Of a stretch of DNA of 64,000 nucleotides, positions 21,280 to 32,336 are shown one piece after another. Numbering within the stretch: position 1 is the first letter of the stretch; each line of letters begins with the position of its first letter. Source of the DNA: Enterovibrio coralii. Its GTDB lineage: Bacteria; Pseudomonadota; Gammaproteobacteria; Enterobacterales; Vibrionaceae. The stretch is from NCBI RefSeq assembly GCF_001559595.1, contig NZ_LNTY01000055.1, positions 124,001 to 188,000 of the forward strand. The letters run 5' to 3'. Below the pieces are notes generated by a model, which saw only the letters and a program-made list of their open reading frames with translations, ran no database searches and had not been told where the DNA came from. The translations under genes were made by a program, and so were the position numbers.

Positions 21280-22713
21280 TTATGCCCAACGCCTTTCAAT
21301 CACGTTTGCATCGATATCTATGTTATTGAACATATTATTGGGTTTGTTTGCACGCATACGAGTCGTGGCAATCGTCACTAAGGTTTCGCCGTCTTCGCCA
21401 TCGTAAGGGTAGCAGGCAATGCCTTCGCTGAATTTGACCGGGATGTTTTGCTGGTCGATGTGCAATGGGCTCAACTGCAGCACCTTTTGAAGCTGCTTGA
21501 TACGCTTCAATGCTTGGCTGCTTTCCGTTAAATCGAACAACACACCAAACTCACCGCCACCCAAACGTGCAACCACAGTGCTGCCACTAAATTGCAGACG
21601 AACCAGTTTTGCCAGATGTCTCAGTGCCATATCACCAACATCCTGACCAAAGCTTTCATTGATTTGTTTGAGGCTATCGATATCAAGCACAGCCACCACA
21701 TACGGCGATGGGGAGAAACGCTTTTCAGCCAGTAAGTTGTAAAACTGATGGCGTGTCTTGGCACCGGTGAGCGCATCGCTTTGTACGGCACATTCCAAAC
21801 GTTCTTCCGAAGATTTCAAAGCCTCAACGGCAGATTTCAGCTCTTCCGTGCGACTTTTCAGCAGCTTACGGTAGAAGAACAAGCCCACCACCATCAACAC
21901 CATAAAGCTGACCAAGATAGTCAGTTGTGCGTGCTTGTTCAGCCAAGGTAGCGCGTAATGCAGTTTGTTTTGCGGCAGCCACTTGTCGTAGATTGCTTTA
22001 ACGTCATCTAAGTCAATCTTATCCAGACCGTTTTCGATGCTAGCAAGGCTGTCGTGGGAGTCTTTGTTCACCGCAAAGTGAAGTGGAAAAGAGTAAAGCT
22101 TGCGGCGAGCAGTAAATTCACCCGAGTTTCCGGTGTGGCGCATGTCATAGAGCGCGGTGCTCAAGTCATCGATAAACACATCGACGTCACCACGATACGC
22201 AGCGTCATTGAGCGAGCCAAAGGTCGGGAAAAGCTTAATGTTTTCTTCTGGCATGCGAGACATCAAAAAGGCGTGCTTGGTGCTGTCTTTTACCGTGCCA
22301 ACAACCGCAGAGTCCAAAAGGTGAAGATCGTCAAAAGGCAGGTCTTTCTGGACAAAGAGGCTAACGTTGTAGTGACGCAGCGGGAGCTCACGAGAAAAGG
22401 ACAGTGTTTTCGCTCTTGAGCCTGTATAGCCTAAACCGCCATGAACCACATTTTTAGTGTTCGCGACGTATTGAAGCGACTCGCTCCAAGGCAACAGATT
22501 AAATTCGATATCAAGGTTGTTTACCTTGGCGTAGAGGCGCCAATAATCAACCATAATGCCATCAGCTTCACCATCTCTATTGATAAAAGAGAACGGCTGC
22601 CAAGTGGAGGATCCCGTCACGATCAAAGGCTTGGATTCTGCCATTGATGAGATGGGAAATAGATAAGATAGCAACGTCAGTGAGATTGCGGCGAACTGGC
22701 GGGCGCTTGGCAT
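21280..22713 (-). CDS. periplasmic-sensor GGDEF protein with degenerate GGGEF site
   Basis: A membrane signalling protein of 477 residues with start ATG 22713. A signal peptide (MPSARQFAAISLTLLSYLF...) precedes a SBP_bac_3 solute-binding domain (about residues 30-245), one transmembrane helix (LTILVSFMVLMVVGLFFYR, about 260-280), a short coiled region and a GGDEF domain (about 315-470). The active-site motif reads RLGGGEFGVLF, so the third residue is Gly instead of Asp or Glu. That probably abolishes cyclic di-GMP synthesis, so it may act as a receptor or regulator. It is a paralogue of the gene at 49845. The ligand is unknown. Confidence 0.85.
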   Translation of the reverse strand: MPSARQFAAISLTLLSYLFPISSMAESKPLIVTGSSTWQPFSFINRDGEADGIMVDYWRLYAKVNNLDIEFNLLPWSESLQYVANTKNVVHGGLGYTGSRAKTLSFSRELPLRHYNVSLFVQKDLPFDDLHLLDSAVVGTVKDSTKHAFLMSRMPEENIKLFPTFGSLNDAAYRGDVDVFIDDLSTALYDMRHTGNSGEFTARRKLYSFPLHFAVNKDSHDSLASIENGLDKIDLDDVKAIYDKWLPQNKLHYALPWLNKHAQLTILVSFMVLMVVGLFFYRKLLKSRTEELKSAVEALKSSEERLECAVQSDALTGAKTRHQFYNLLAEKRFSPSPYVVAVLDIDSLKQINESFGQDVGDMALRHLAKLVRLQFSGSTVVARLGGGEFGVLFDLTESSQALKRIKQLQKVLQLSPLHIDQQNIPVKFSEGIACYPYDGEDGETLVTIATTRMRANKPNNMFNNIDIDANVIERRWA

Positions 22714-22848
22714 AAATTTAAAACTCGATGGACCAACCTGTCTAGATTCTCTGTCGTGGATTATACGCAAGCGGCAGGGTTCTGGGAAATGGAAAAGTGG
22801 TTTTTTGTCAATGTCTTGATCTGTGTTAATTTGCAACCATTATCGCAA

Positions 22849-22883
22849 ATTCGCGTACTTCAATTTGATTGAAGCACGCGAAT
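22849..22883. other. long intergenic hairpin
   Basis: ATTCGCGT (22849-22856) pairs with ACGCGAAT (22876-22883), and inside, after one mismatch, CTTCAA pairs with TTGAAG around a TTTGA loop. It lies just past the GGDEF gene stop at 22895. No clear T run follows on the minus strand, so termination is only a possibility. Confidence 0.5.
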
Positions 22884-22894
22884 GTTGGAGCTAG

Positions 22895-23896
22895 TTAGAA
22901 AAGTTCGACATCGTCTTCTGGGACAAGGGATTGCAACTCGCCCGCAGCAATCAAATCTTCATAGAAGGCAACTTGATTGCGACCGTTCTGCTTCGCTTTG
23001 TAAAGTGCTTGGTCTGCAAAGCCCAGTACTGTGATGGCGTTGAGTTCTTGATCGTTAATCGAGGCAGCACCCATGGAGATTGATACGTCTTTCGCTTGCC
23101 CATAATCACGCTCGTTTACGCTCTTAATGAAGCTGCGAATCGTTTTCTCCATGTCCTCACGCGGTTGAGGATGCATGATGACGACGAACTCATCGCCGCC
23201 GTAGCGGAAGAGAATATCCTCTTCATCGAAGGCTTGTTTCATCAGCGCGGTGATAAGCAAAATCACTTCGTCCCCGAATACGTGGCCAAGGGCGTCATTG
23301 ATCTGTTTGAAATGATCTATATCGAAAATGCACACCCAATGGTGATGGCTTGGGTCATCTGTGATGCTGCTACCTTGGATCAAGAAACGATCGAGCAGCA
23401 AATCAATCTTAGTCGTCAGGACTTTGCGGTTGTAGAGACCTGTTAAGCCATCTCGTTCACTGGCAGAGATGATCTTCTGATAGTTCTCGTAGACTTTTGC
23501 CAACCCTTCAATGAGTTGTACTTCATCGCCCTTGAGCTGATCGGTTTTACAGAACACGACACCGTGGATTTCTTCTTTCTCGCCGTAGCGAATAGGCACG
23601 GCAAGCAAGGATTGGTTTTCAGCTTTACTGAATTCAACGACATTTTCGCCGGTTGCGATGCAATCACGCAAAATTCGCTCAATGGCATCTTTCTCTTCTT
23701 CATAGAGAAAAATGTCAGAGCAGGCGACAACCAGAAACTCGGGAGACGTCTCTGGGTTGTAGTCCAACACCAAAACCTGATTCGCCGGCGTAAGTTGAAG
23801 AACCGTTGTTATCAGGCTTTCAGAAATGGTATCGGACTCCGTTTGCGCAGTAATGTCTACCACTGAGTCCAGCACATCGATACTGGTTACAGTCAC
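22895..23896 (-). CDS. diguanylate cyclase with N-terminal GAF-like domain
   Basis: A probable cytosolic diguanylate cyclase making cyclic di-GMP. The catalytic motif FRYGGDEFVVIM is intact, and the upstream DIDHFKQINDALGHVFGDEV metal-binding segment is canonical. No RxxD inhibitory site is seen just before GGDEF. The N-terminal 150 or so residues look like a GAF-type sensor (SLLAVPIRYGEKEEIHGVVF). I take GTG 23896 as start (TVTSIDVLD..., 333 residues), behind a GAGAG purine stretch. The frame is open to ATG 23962, which would add 22 residues. Confidence 0.86.
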   Translation of the reverse strand: MTVTSIDVLDSVVDITAQTESDTISESLITTVLQLTPANQVLVLDYNPETSPEFLVVACSDIFLYEEEKDAIERILRDCIATGENVVEFSKAENQSLLAVPIRYGEKEEIHGVVFCKTDQLKGDEVQLIEGLAKVYENYQKIISASERDGLTGLYNRKVLTTKIDLLLDRFLIQGSSITDDPSHHHWVCIFDIDHFKQINDALGHVFGDEVILLITALMKQAFDEEDILFRYGGDEFVVIMHPQPREDMEKTIRSFIKSVNERDYGQAKDVSISMGAASINDQELNAITVLGFADQALYKAKQNGRNQVAFYEDLIAAGELQSLVPEDDVELF

Positions 23897-23989
23897 AATC
23901 GCATCTCTCTTTTGATATGAATGTCTTAAAAACAAGTATAGATGCGGTTGATTGATGCGCAATGTTTGACCAAGGCGCGAGTTTTATCT

Positions 23990-24679
23990 CTATGAAAGAT
24001 AAGCGTTTATCTTTTCGTTTTTGACGCTAAGTTCTGAAATATCAATATGATGAGCAACTCGTCCTTGGTCGATGATTAGCACCTTGTCGGCAATGGCGAC
24101 GGCATCTTCTGGATGGTGGGTCACCATTAAGATGGTGGTGCCAAATTGCGTTGCCAGCAGCTTCACCTGAGACAGCATGTCTTTGCGCAGCGAGGGATCC
24201 AATGCCGAGAACGGCTCATCCAGCAAAAGAAGAGGGCGTTCTCTGACCAAACATCTTGCTAGGGCAACGCGCTGCTTTTGGCCACCAGAGAGCTGGCCTG
24301 GGAGTCGGTCAAGGTAAGTATCCAAACCCACAGCGGCAGCCGCTTTTTGGATACGCTGCTTATCTTCGCTTGTCAGTGAAAGGCGAGGGCTGATACCCAG
24401 CGCAATATTGTCAAACGCCGTTAAGTGGCTGAAGAGGTTATGCTCTTGAAAAAGCACAGACAGTGGCCTTTCGTGAGCAGGCTTTTGGGTGAAGTCTTCG
24501 TCATCAAACAATACCTTGCCGCCACTCGGCGGTAACAGACCGCAGAGCAGCGTCAGAAGTGTGCTCTTTCCTGCTCCGCTTGGCCCTAAAATCGCGGTAA
24601 TTGATCCCGCTTCTGCCATGAAAGAAAAAGACAGTGCCTCAGTTTGGTACTGATAGGACAACTCACTGACGTTAAGCAT
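23990..24679 (-). CDS. thiQ: thiamine ABC transporter ATPase
   Basis: The ATP-binding subunit of the thiamine/TPP importer, 229 residues (E. coli 232). Walker A GPSGAGKST, signature LSGGQKQRVALARC, Walker B LLLLDEPFSALD and the H-loop VTHHPEDA are present. As the sequence stands, ThiQ is in frame with the end of ThiP with no stop between (LLKRLSRGNVMLNVSEL), which would make a fusion. One extra A near 24684 would instead end ThiP with SRGKRHA and a TAA overlapping the thiQ ATG. I favour two separate genes. Confidence 0.9.
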   Translation of the reverse strand: MLNVSELSYQYQTEALSFSFMAEAGSITAILGPSGAGKSTLLTLLCGLLPPSGGKVLFDDEDFTQKPAHERPLSVLFQEHNLFSHLTAFDNIALGISPRLSLTSEDKQRIQKAAAAVGLDTYLDRLPGQLSGGQKQRVALARCLVRERPLLLLDEPFSALDPSLRKDMLSQVKLLATQFGTTILMVTHHPEDAVAIADKVLIIDQGRVAHHIDISELSVKNEKINAYLS

Positions 24680-26262
24680 GACGTTTCCTCGAGATAAACG
24701 CTTCAATAAGGGCATAGCTGCCAAGCTTAATCCAAACAGCACCAGAGATGCTGCTGCGCCTGCTTCCATTTGGTAACTGCCAACGAGATGGAACAGGTAT
24801 AAAGGCAGAGTTTGAAAATCTTGACTGCCTACCAGCGCAATCGCACCTAAGTCTCCGGTAGATAACACGAAACTGATGGCAAGTGCTCGACCGATTGGTG
24901 CGCGAAGAGCACGCCATTCAATAAGACGGAGTCGATTCAGCCCTTTTATACCTAAGCTGTTGCACAAGCTTTGATATTGCTGAGCAAGCTGAAAAGCGGG
25001 TTGGCTGAGCACTTTCACTATATACGGCAAAGCCATCAGGGTATTTACTGTCAGCACCAACCAATAGGGTGAGCTAAAGACATCAACGTGCTCTCGCAAC
25101 ATCAAAAAGAAGCCTGTGCCCAGTACGACACTTGGGACAACAAGCACTAAGGACGCTGTCATTTCGATGCCATCTGCACGGCGGGATTTGCCAGACAAGC
25201 GCCAAAAGCGACTGGTAAGGACAATCGTACTGCCAAGTGCAAACGCGCACATCGCCGTGCCTGCCGCGATCTTGATGGAATTTAAGGTTGCCGACCAAAG
25301 CGCAGGTTGGGTGAGAACGTCAAAGGCTTTGGGATTTAGACCACTTAACACCACAGACGCGAGCGGTGGCAGCACAAGAAGCAAAGCGGCACCAATCCAA
25401 AATCCATCCCACATCTTTTCTGGCGTGCTATCGAGCTTCATTGGCAGTGTGATATGGCTGTCTTTGCCTTGTTGAGAAATCGGGCGTGTGAAACGCTGAG
25501 CGACGAGATGAAACAAGCCGCAAAGCAGCAACTGCCACAGCGCGAGAATGGCACCAGTTTGCAAGTCAAAGTCGAAACGAATGGCTTGGTAAATTGCCAA
25601 TTCAATTGTGGTCGCGCCGGGGCCGCCACCCAGAGCCATGACGGTGGCAAAACTGGTGAAACACAGCATAAACACCAGCCAATGGCGTGTGGCAATTGCT
25701 GACGCATGAAGGGCCATTCGAGCAATCGAAACTTGTGCCAGCCATGCATACCGAGTTGATAGGCGAGGCGTTGTTGATCGCTTGGGATCTGATCCAATGC
25801 CTGAACCAGAAGCTGAACGGAAAACGGCAGATTAAAGAAAACGTGGGCGAGCAGAATACCGGAAAGCCCGTAGATGCTGACATTCCAAGAAAGCCCGAAG
25901 ATGGGCAGCCAATCAGCGAGCAAGCCGCTTTTGCCATAAATCGCCAGTATGCCGAACACGCCGACCAAAACCGGCAGCACGAGCGTCATGGAAAACAGGC
26001 GAAGCAATAGTTTCTTGCCGGGAAACTCGCGGCGTGACAGTGCATGGGCAACAGGAATCGCCAAGCCAACGGACAGCAGAGTAGACAGAAAGGCCTGCTT
26101 GATACTGAACAGCGTGACGTGTTGAAGATAAGGGTCTTGCCAAAGCGACCAGACATCGAGCGTCGGTGCTTGTGTTACCAAGGAAAATAAAGCGGCGCTA
26201 ATGAGCACCGCTACCAATGCGGCCGAGATAACACCCGGCCATGTGCGAGAAGGGTTCAGCAC
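24672..26262 (-). CDS. thiP: thiamine ABC transporter permease, frame broken
   Basis: The inner-membrane permease of the ThiBPQ importer, with two similar six-helix BPD_transp halves. It starts at GTG 26262. The first half is read to WPFMRQQLPHAIGW, then the frame shifts near 25677. Restoring one G (TGGGTG) gives GWVFMLCFTSFATVMALGGGPGATTIELAIYQ, the usual ThiP core. The second half contains the EWRALRAPIGRA permease EAA-type loop. A second single-base loss near 24684 seems to have removed the ThiP stop. With both restored the product is about 530 residues (E. coli 536). Confidence 0.88.
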
Positions 26263-26286
26263 GTTTTTTCTATCACTCAGAAAAGA

Positions 26287-27282
26287 TTACTTCACCAGTG
26301 CCGATTGCCATTCACGGATCCAAGTGCGGCGGTTGTCTGCCACTTTCTCTGGAGTGAATTGCAAGCTCTTGGTTGGCACTGACAGGGTTTCAAAGCCTTG
26401 AGGCAGAGTAATGTCTGTCACTGGGTACATCCACTGACCTGTTGGAACCGCATTTTGAAAACCATCGCTTAAGATGAACTGCATGAATTCATCAGCGAGT
26501 TTTTGATTGTCAGAGTTTTTCACCTTTGCGGCCACTTCTACTTGCAGGTAATGACCTTCTTCAAAATTTGCGCTGGTGTAGTTTGGGTTATTTTCCGCAA
26601 TCAAATGGTAAGCCGGCGACGTGGTGTAAGAAAGCACCATGTCGGATTCGCCGTTCAAGAACATGCTGTAGGCTTCTGACCAGCCTTTCGTTACGGTAAC
26701 AGTTTTCTTCGCAAGTTGTTGCCATGCGTTAGCGACATCATCGCCATAGACCGACTTCATCCAAAGCATCAGACCTTGGCCTGGCGTTGAAGTGCGCGGG
26801 TCTTGGTAGATCACCGAGATGTCATCACGAGATTCAACCAGCTCTTTCAGGCTTTTCGGCGGGTTTTCCAGTTTGGTTTTGTCGTAAACAAAAGCGAAAT
26901 AGCCAAAGTCATAAGGCACGAACGTTTGGTTGTCCCAGCCATCCGGCAGGGTCACGGTTTTGGTATCAACATTGTGGGTTGTTAATAAGCCTGTTTTTTC
27001 TGCTTCTGCCATCAAGTTGGTATCGAGACCCAAAATGACGTCCGCTTTGCTGTTTTTCCCTTCAAGGCGCAGGCGGTTCAAAATGGTCACGCCATCTTCC
27101 AGCGCAACAAGGTTTAAGGTGCAACCGCACTGCTCTTCAAAGGCTTTTTTTACGGCAGGACCCGGGCCCCAATCAGCGGCAAAAGAGTCATAGGTGTAGA
27201 CAGTTAGCGTGTCTTTTTCGTCAGCCATCGCGGGACCGGCCATGGTCATCGCTACCATCAAAGCTGAAAGGGAATATTTCAT
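26287..27282 (-). CDS. thiB: thiamine-binding periplasmic protein
   Basis: Periplasmic binding protein for thiamine, TMP and TPP, 331 residues with a signal peptide ending near AMA-DEKDTL (about residue 20). Family features are LTVYTYDSFAADWGPGP at the mature N-terminus, the GLDTNLM segment and a C-terminal VPTGQWMYPV region. It is the first gene of thiBPQ, downstream of a TPP riboswitch on the same strand. Confidence 0.95.
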   Translation of the reverse strand: MKYSLSALMVAMTMAGPAMADEKDTLTVYTYDSFAADWGPGPAVKKAFEEQCGCTLNLVALEDGVTILNRLRLEGKNSKADVILGLDTNLMAEAEKTGLLTTHNVDTKTVTLPDGWDNQTFVPYDFGYFAFVYDKTKLENPPKSLKELVESRDDISVIYQDPRTSTPGQGLMLWMKSVYGDDVANAWQQLAKKTVTVTKGWSEAYSMFLNGESDMVLSYTTSPAYHLIAENNPNYTSANFEEGHYLQVEVAAKVKNSDNQKLADEFMQFILSDGFQNAVPTGQWMYPVTDITLPQGFETLSVPTKSLQFTPEKVADNRRTWIREWQSALVK

Positions 27283-27337
27283 TCGAGCCTCACGTCAATG
27301 TGTGGCGAGGTTGAGGGTTGTCAGCAGAGGATCTGAG

Positions 27338-27425
27338 ACATCTCATTCCTACGCCAGCATTATCTGGATCAGGTTTATGGGTTTAGCGTTCGCATTCTCA
27401 GCCGACGATGTCAGCACCCCACGAG
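27338..27425 (-). promoter_or_regulatory. TPP riboswitch (THI element)
   Basis: On the minus strand the conserved THI-box parts follow in order: GGGGTGCT, GGCTGAGA, ACCC, then AACCTGATCCAGATAATG and GCGTAGGAA. It ends 55 bases before the thiB start and presumably shuts off thiBPQ when thiamine pyrophosphate is abundant. Confidence 0.95.
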
Positions 27426-27464
27426 ATGACAGTATTGTAAACTAAAGGTTGTGATAGAGATAGC

Positions 27465-27486
27465 AAAGGGCACGTGCGTGCCCTTT
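27465..27486 (-). terminator. hairpin after the DUF547 gene
   Basis: AAAGGGCACG (27465-27474) and CGTGCCCTTT (27477-27486) form a near-continuous palindrome 26 bases past the DUF547 stop. The following minus-strand sequence is only moderately T-rich, so terminator function is likely but not certain. Confidence 0.6.
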
Positions 27487-27511
27487 GTGACTTGGAATAT
27501 GGCGGTCTTTT

Positions 27512-28318
27512 TTATGGCTGGTTCAAGTCCCAGTCGTAATCGTACTTAATCTTGCCACTCCAGCCTTCAAGCTTTTGCCCGTCTCGAAATACATCGATAG
27601 CCTTCAAAACGGCTTGCTCGTTGTTGCCAAAATCGACGCCATACCATTCGTAGATTGATGACAATGTCAGGGTGTTACCGTCAATTTTTGCGCCTTTATC
27701 ACTGTTAGTGAACTGTTTGGCGGCTTCATTAAGAAGCTCTTCGGTGTTTTCACCCGTAAAGGCGGTTTGTGCGAGGTTAGGGCAGCCGAGGCTGGCACAG
27801 TTCACTGCGTAATGGATGCGCTCGTCATTCCAAATCGGACGCAAAATGCGGTGCTCAATGTCATTGAGAGTGAGTTTCTTACCCGCAATACGCGTCACGT
27901 CATCATCCCAAGGACCGAAGCTTAAAAAGCCGCCGAGCTTGGTGATGGACTTGACCGGATATTCATCGAGGATCAGCTGAACCGTGAGGGCATTGTAAAG
28001 GTTAACCCAATAAGCAAACTGCTCGTCCTTGCTGTAATTTCTAGGATCCAACGACGTCAGGTCGACGATGTATTGGTCCAACAAGGCTTTGTCTGATGGC
28101 GTGACAGCACTGTAGTTAAAAAGGTTATGCTGACCTTTAACAACCACGTATTTATCGAGGATCTGTTGCCATTTTTGATGATCAAAGCTTGCCGCATTTG
28201 CTTCGTTGCTTTGGTTCCACATCGGCCACAAATCGCTTTTTGGCGCGGCAAATGCTTGGCTAGCAAGCAGCATCAAGGCAACAAAAACCGAAATGCCAAA
28301 CGGTAAAGGCTTACGCAT
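27512..28318 (-). CDS. exported DUF547 protein
   Basis: A 268-residue exported protein of the DUF547 family (function unknown). A signal peptide (MRKPLPFGISVFVALMLLASQAFA) is followed by the typical blocks FAYWVNLYNALTV, GPWDDD, LTLNDIEHRILRP, RIHYAVNCASLGCPNL and IYEWYGVDFG. The conserved Cys in NCASLGCP and nearby His have suggested an enzymatic role in the family, which is unproven. It lies upstream of the thiB riboswitch on the same strand and is probably transcribed separately. Confidence 0.88.
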   Translation of the reverse strand: MRKPLPFGISVFVALMLLASQAFAAPKSDLWPMWNQSNEANAASFDHQKWQQILDKYVVVKGQHNLFNYSAVTPSDKALLDQYIVDLTSLDPRNYSKDEQFAYWVNLYNALTVQLILDEYPVKSITKLGGFLSFGPWDDDVTRIAGKKLTLNDIEHRILRPIWNDERIHYAVNCASLGCPNLAQTAFTGENTEELLNEAAKQFTNSDKGAKIDGNTLTLSSIYEWYGVDFGNNEQAVLKAIDVFRDGQKLEGWSGKIKYDYDWDLNQP

Positions 28319-28369
28319 GGTGTTTTCCCTAATAAAGTCTCTCTACACAAAGACCCGACATTGTGAGAT

Positions 28370-29107
28370 TTACTTTCTGCCTGAGTAGGTTTCAATCAGC
28401 CGAGCCCAGTTGCGACTTTTTGTTTCGTAGTCCTCGACGCAGAACGCATCTCTTTCCATGTCTTTCAGTTCGACATCGAGGATGTCTTTGTATTTATTTG
28501 GGTTGCTGCCGTAAATAAGGCACAGCGAGGCGGCGTAACGCTGCGCATCCAGACTATGCTCATCCCAAAAATCGCTTTGCTCAAAATAGTCTGTATCCAA
28601 ATCTTCAAGGGCGAATAAATCGGTGGCAATAAAGGCAGCGTCGTCATCTTTAAAATCGTTCAAAAGCAGCACGGTGGCGAAGTTGTCGACCGCGTCTTCT
28701 TCCTTGCCGACGATCGGAATGTCCCAGCTATAGATGTATGCGTGACCATATTCGTGCAGCAGAGTATGAAGTAGCGCAAACTGCGTCGCTTGCTCGGGTG
28801 TTACGCCTTCAAGTGCGGGCTCTGCTGCCGCATAACGGCCATAAACTTCTTTTAAAAACTGATAGGGAATATGGATGGTGAAGGTCTCTGGATCAAACAA
28901 GGGGCCATCTTGGTCATCAAAGCGGATCGTCAGCTTGTCCTCGATGCGAAGATTCTGATTAGCAAATTTCACCATTTCAGTCGCGATCGGTTTTGCTAAC
29001 TGCTGCCATTGTTTGTCATCACCAGTTGCCGAATCCATGTGAAGTTGCGTCGTGGCGTGAACGGTGAGCGAGAAGGTGAAAAAGAAAAACGAAACAAAAG
29101 CGCGCAT
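28370..29107 (-). CDS. exported putative metallopeptidase, DUF4344-like
   Basis: A 245-residue protein with an N-terminal signal peptide (MRAFVSFFFFTFSLTVHA). The zinc-protease motif HTLLHEYGHA (HExxH in the variant HEYGH) near residue 113 and the downstream Glu in GKEEDAVDNFA (about 20 residues later) match the DUF4344 putative metallopeptidases. Two Cys near the C-terminus (SLCLIYG, DAFCVED) are conserved-looking. Substrate unknown. It has its own start about 50 bases upstream of the DUF547 gene and may be co-transcribed with it. Confidence 0.78.
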   Translation of the reverse strand: MRAFVSFFFFTFSLTVHATTQLHMDSATGDDKQWQQLAKPIATEMVKFANQNLRIEDKLTIRFDDQDGPLFDPETFTIHIPYQFLKEVYGRYAAAEPALEGVTPEQATQFALLHTLLHEYGHAYIYSWDIPIVGKEEDAVDNFATVLLLNDFKDDDAAFIATDLFALEDLDTDYFEQSDFWDEHSLDAQRYAASLCLIYGSNPNKYKDILDVELKDMERDAFCVEDYETKSRNWARLIETYSGRK

Positions 29108-29142
29108 GACAGATACCTTAAACCAATAAACCCGACTTCAAG

Positions 29143-29172
29143 ATAGAAAAAACCGACCACAAGGGTCGGTTT
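29143..29172 (-). terminator. terminator after leuD
   Basis: AAACCGACC/GGTCGGTTT (29150-29158, 29164-29172) is a 9-bp stem, followed on the minus strand by TTTTTTCTATC. It closes the leuABCD operon. Confidence 0.85.
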
Positions 29173-29191
29173 TAACAATAAAAATCAGCGA

Positions 29192-29794
29192 TCACGCAAG
29201 GAATGCTGGGATCTTACTTTCGTACTCCGCGATCTTGTCTTCATGCTGAAGCGTCAAGCCGATACTGTCCAAGCCATTCAGCAAACAGTGGCGACGGAAT
29301 TCATCAATCTCGAACGAGTAAGACTTGTCGCCTGCGGTCACGGTTTGTGCTTCCAGATCCAGTGCGATCTCTGCGCCTTCATTGGCGTCAACAAACGTAA
29401 ACAGCTCATCGACTTCTGCTTCAGTCAGGCGTACTGGCACCATTTGGTTGTTGATGGAGTTGCCGTAGAAAATGTCCGCAAAGCTTGGCGCGATCATCAC
29501 TTTAAAGCCGTAATCTGCCAGTGCCCATGGCGCGTGCTCACGCGATGAACCACAACCGAAGTTTTCACGGGCAAGCAGCACGCTCGCGCCTTTGTAGCGT
29601 GGGTGGTTCAGGACGAACTCTGGGTTGTCTTGCTGACCTGCGTCATCCAGAAAACGCCAATCGTGGAACAGGTGCTTACCAAAGCCCACGCGGGTGACTT
29701 TCTGCAAAAACTGCTTAGGGATAATGGCATCGGTATCGACGTTTGCTGCATCCAGCGGTGCCACCAAGCCTTTGTGTTGTTTAATTCCTGACAT
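29192..29794 (-). CDS. leuD: 3-isopropylmalate dehydratase small subunit
   Basis: LeuD, 200 residues, forms the isopropylmalate isomerase with LeuC (leucine biosynthesis, second step). The N-terminal [17 protein letters not shown] and the swivel-domain motif [15 protein letters not shown] are diagnostic. Last gene of leuABCD, nine bases after leuC. Confidence 0.97.
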   Translation of the reverse strand: MSGIKQHKGLVAPLDAANVDTDAIIPKQFLQKVTRVGFGKHLFHDWRFLDDAGQQDNPEFVLNHPRYKGASVLLARENFGCGSSREHAPWALADYGFKVMIAPSFADIFYGNSINNQMVPVRLTEAEVDELFTFVDANEGAEIALDLEAQTVTAGDKSYSFEIDEFRRHCLLNGLDSIGLTLQHEDKIAEYESKIPAFLA

Positions 29795-29803
29795 GGTGAC
29801 TCC

Positions 29804-31210
29804 TTATAAGCTGTTTACGTCAACGAAGTGACCGGCAACGGCTGCAGCTGCAGCCATGGCTGGACTCACCAAGTGCGTGCGACCTTCACGACCCTGACGG
29901 CCTTCAAAGTTACGGTTACTGGTGGATGCGCAGCGCTCTTTTGGCCCCAAACGATCGTTGTTCATCGCTAGACACATAGAGCAGCCCGGCAAACGCCATT
30001 CAAAGCCTGCTTCGATAAAGATCTTGTCCAGACCTTCTTGTTCTGCCTGTGCTTTTACTTGCTCAGATCCCGGCACAACCAGCGCCTGAACGCCAGAAGC
30101 CACTTTACGACCCTTGGCGATAGCGGCTGCTGCGCGCATGTCTTCGATGCGTGAGTTGGTGCAAGAGCCAATAAAGACTTTGTCGATGGTGATGTCTGTG
30201 ATTTTCTGGCCCGCTTCGATGCCCATGTATTTCAGCGCGCGTTCGGCTGAGTGGCGCTCGATAGGGTCGCTGAAGCTTTCTGGTGCCGGTACGACATCGT
30301 TCACGCCCACAACCTGACCTGGGTTGGTGCCCCATGTCACTTGGTTGCTGATGTCTTTCGCTTCCAGTGTCACCACTGCATCAAAGTTTGCGCCTTCATC
30401 GGTCTTCAGCGTTTTCCAGTAAGCAACCGCCGCATCCCAATCTTCGCCTTTTGGCGCAAACTTGCGGCCTTCAAGGTAATCAAAGGTTGTTTGGTCTGGT
30501 GCAACAAGGCCTGCTTTGGCACCCAGCTCGATGGCCATGTTACATACCGTCATACGGCCTTCCATGGTCAGATCTTCGATGGCCTGACCGCAGAACTCAA
30601 CTACGTAACCTGTACCGCCTGCGTGACCGACTTTGCCGATGATCGCAAGCACGATGTCTTTCGCAGTCACACCTTCAGCAACCTTGCCTTTGACCTCAAT
30701 TTTCATGGTCTTAGCACGACCTTGTTTGAGGGTTTGAGTCGCCAGTACGTGCTCAACTTCCGAGGTACCGATACCAAACGCCAACGCACCAAACGCGCCA
30801 TGCGTTGCTGTGTGTGAGTCGCCACAGACAATGGTAGTGCCAGGCAGGGTGATGCCCAGCTCAGGCCCCATGACGTGCACGATGCCTTGGAAAGGGTGGT
30901 TGATGTCATACAGGGTGACACCAAACTCTTCACAGTTCTTTGCCAGTGTTTCCATCTGAATCTTGGCCATCTCGCCAGAAGCGTTGATGTCCTTGGTTTC
31001 CGTGGAAACGTTGTGATCCATGGTGGCGAAGGTTTTGCAGACCTGACGAACAGGTCTGCCATTTTGACGCAAGCCGTCAAAGGCTTGCGGAGACGTTACT
31101 TCGTGCACCAAGTGGCGGTCGATATACAGCAGCGGGGTTTCGCCCGGTGCTTCAACCACCACATGGGCGTCGTAGACTTTTTCGTATAATGTTTTTGCCG
31201 ACATTGCCAT
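29804..31210 (-). CDS. leuC: 3-isopropylmalate dehydratase large subunit
   Basis: LeuC, 468 residues, the aconitase-type subunit binding a [4Fe-4S] cluster. Cluster cysteines are in [10 protein letters not shown] (about residue 347) and [10 protein letters not shown] (about 407-410). The [30 protein letters not shown] block is canonical. Start ATG 31210 follows AAGGATGAC. A second ATG two codons on is also possible. Confidence 0.97.
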   Translation of the reverse strand: MAMSAKTLYEKVYDAHVVVEAPGETPLLYIDRHLVHEVTSPQAFDGLRQNGRPVRQVCKTFATMDHNVSTETKDINASGEMAKIQMETLAKNCEEFGVTLYDINHPFQGIVHVMGPELGITLPGTTIVCGDSHTATHGAFGALAFGIGTSEVEHVLATQTLKQGRAKTMKIEVKGKVAEGVTAKDIVLAIIGKVGHAGGTGYVVEFCGQAIEDLTMEGRMTVCNMAIELGAKAGLVAPDQTTFDYLEGRKFAPKGEDWDAAVAYWKTLKTDEGANFDAVVTLEAKDISNQVTWGTNPGQVVGVNDVVPAPESFSDPIERHSAERALKYMGIEAGQKITDITIDKVFIGSCTNSRIEDMRAAAAIAKGRKVASGVQALVVPGSEQVKAQAEQEGLDKIFIEAGFEWRLPGCSMCLAMNNDRLGPKERCASTSNRNFEGRQGREGRTHLVSPAMAAAAAVAGHFVDVNSL

Positions 31211-31246
31211 GTCATCCTTGTAATTAGTTATTCGCTTCCAGTGCGC

Positions 31247-32334
<1,088 letters not shown>

Positions 32335-32336
32335 GG

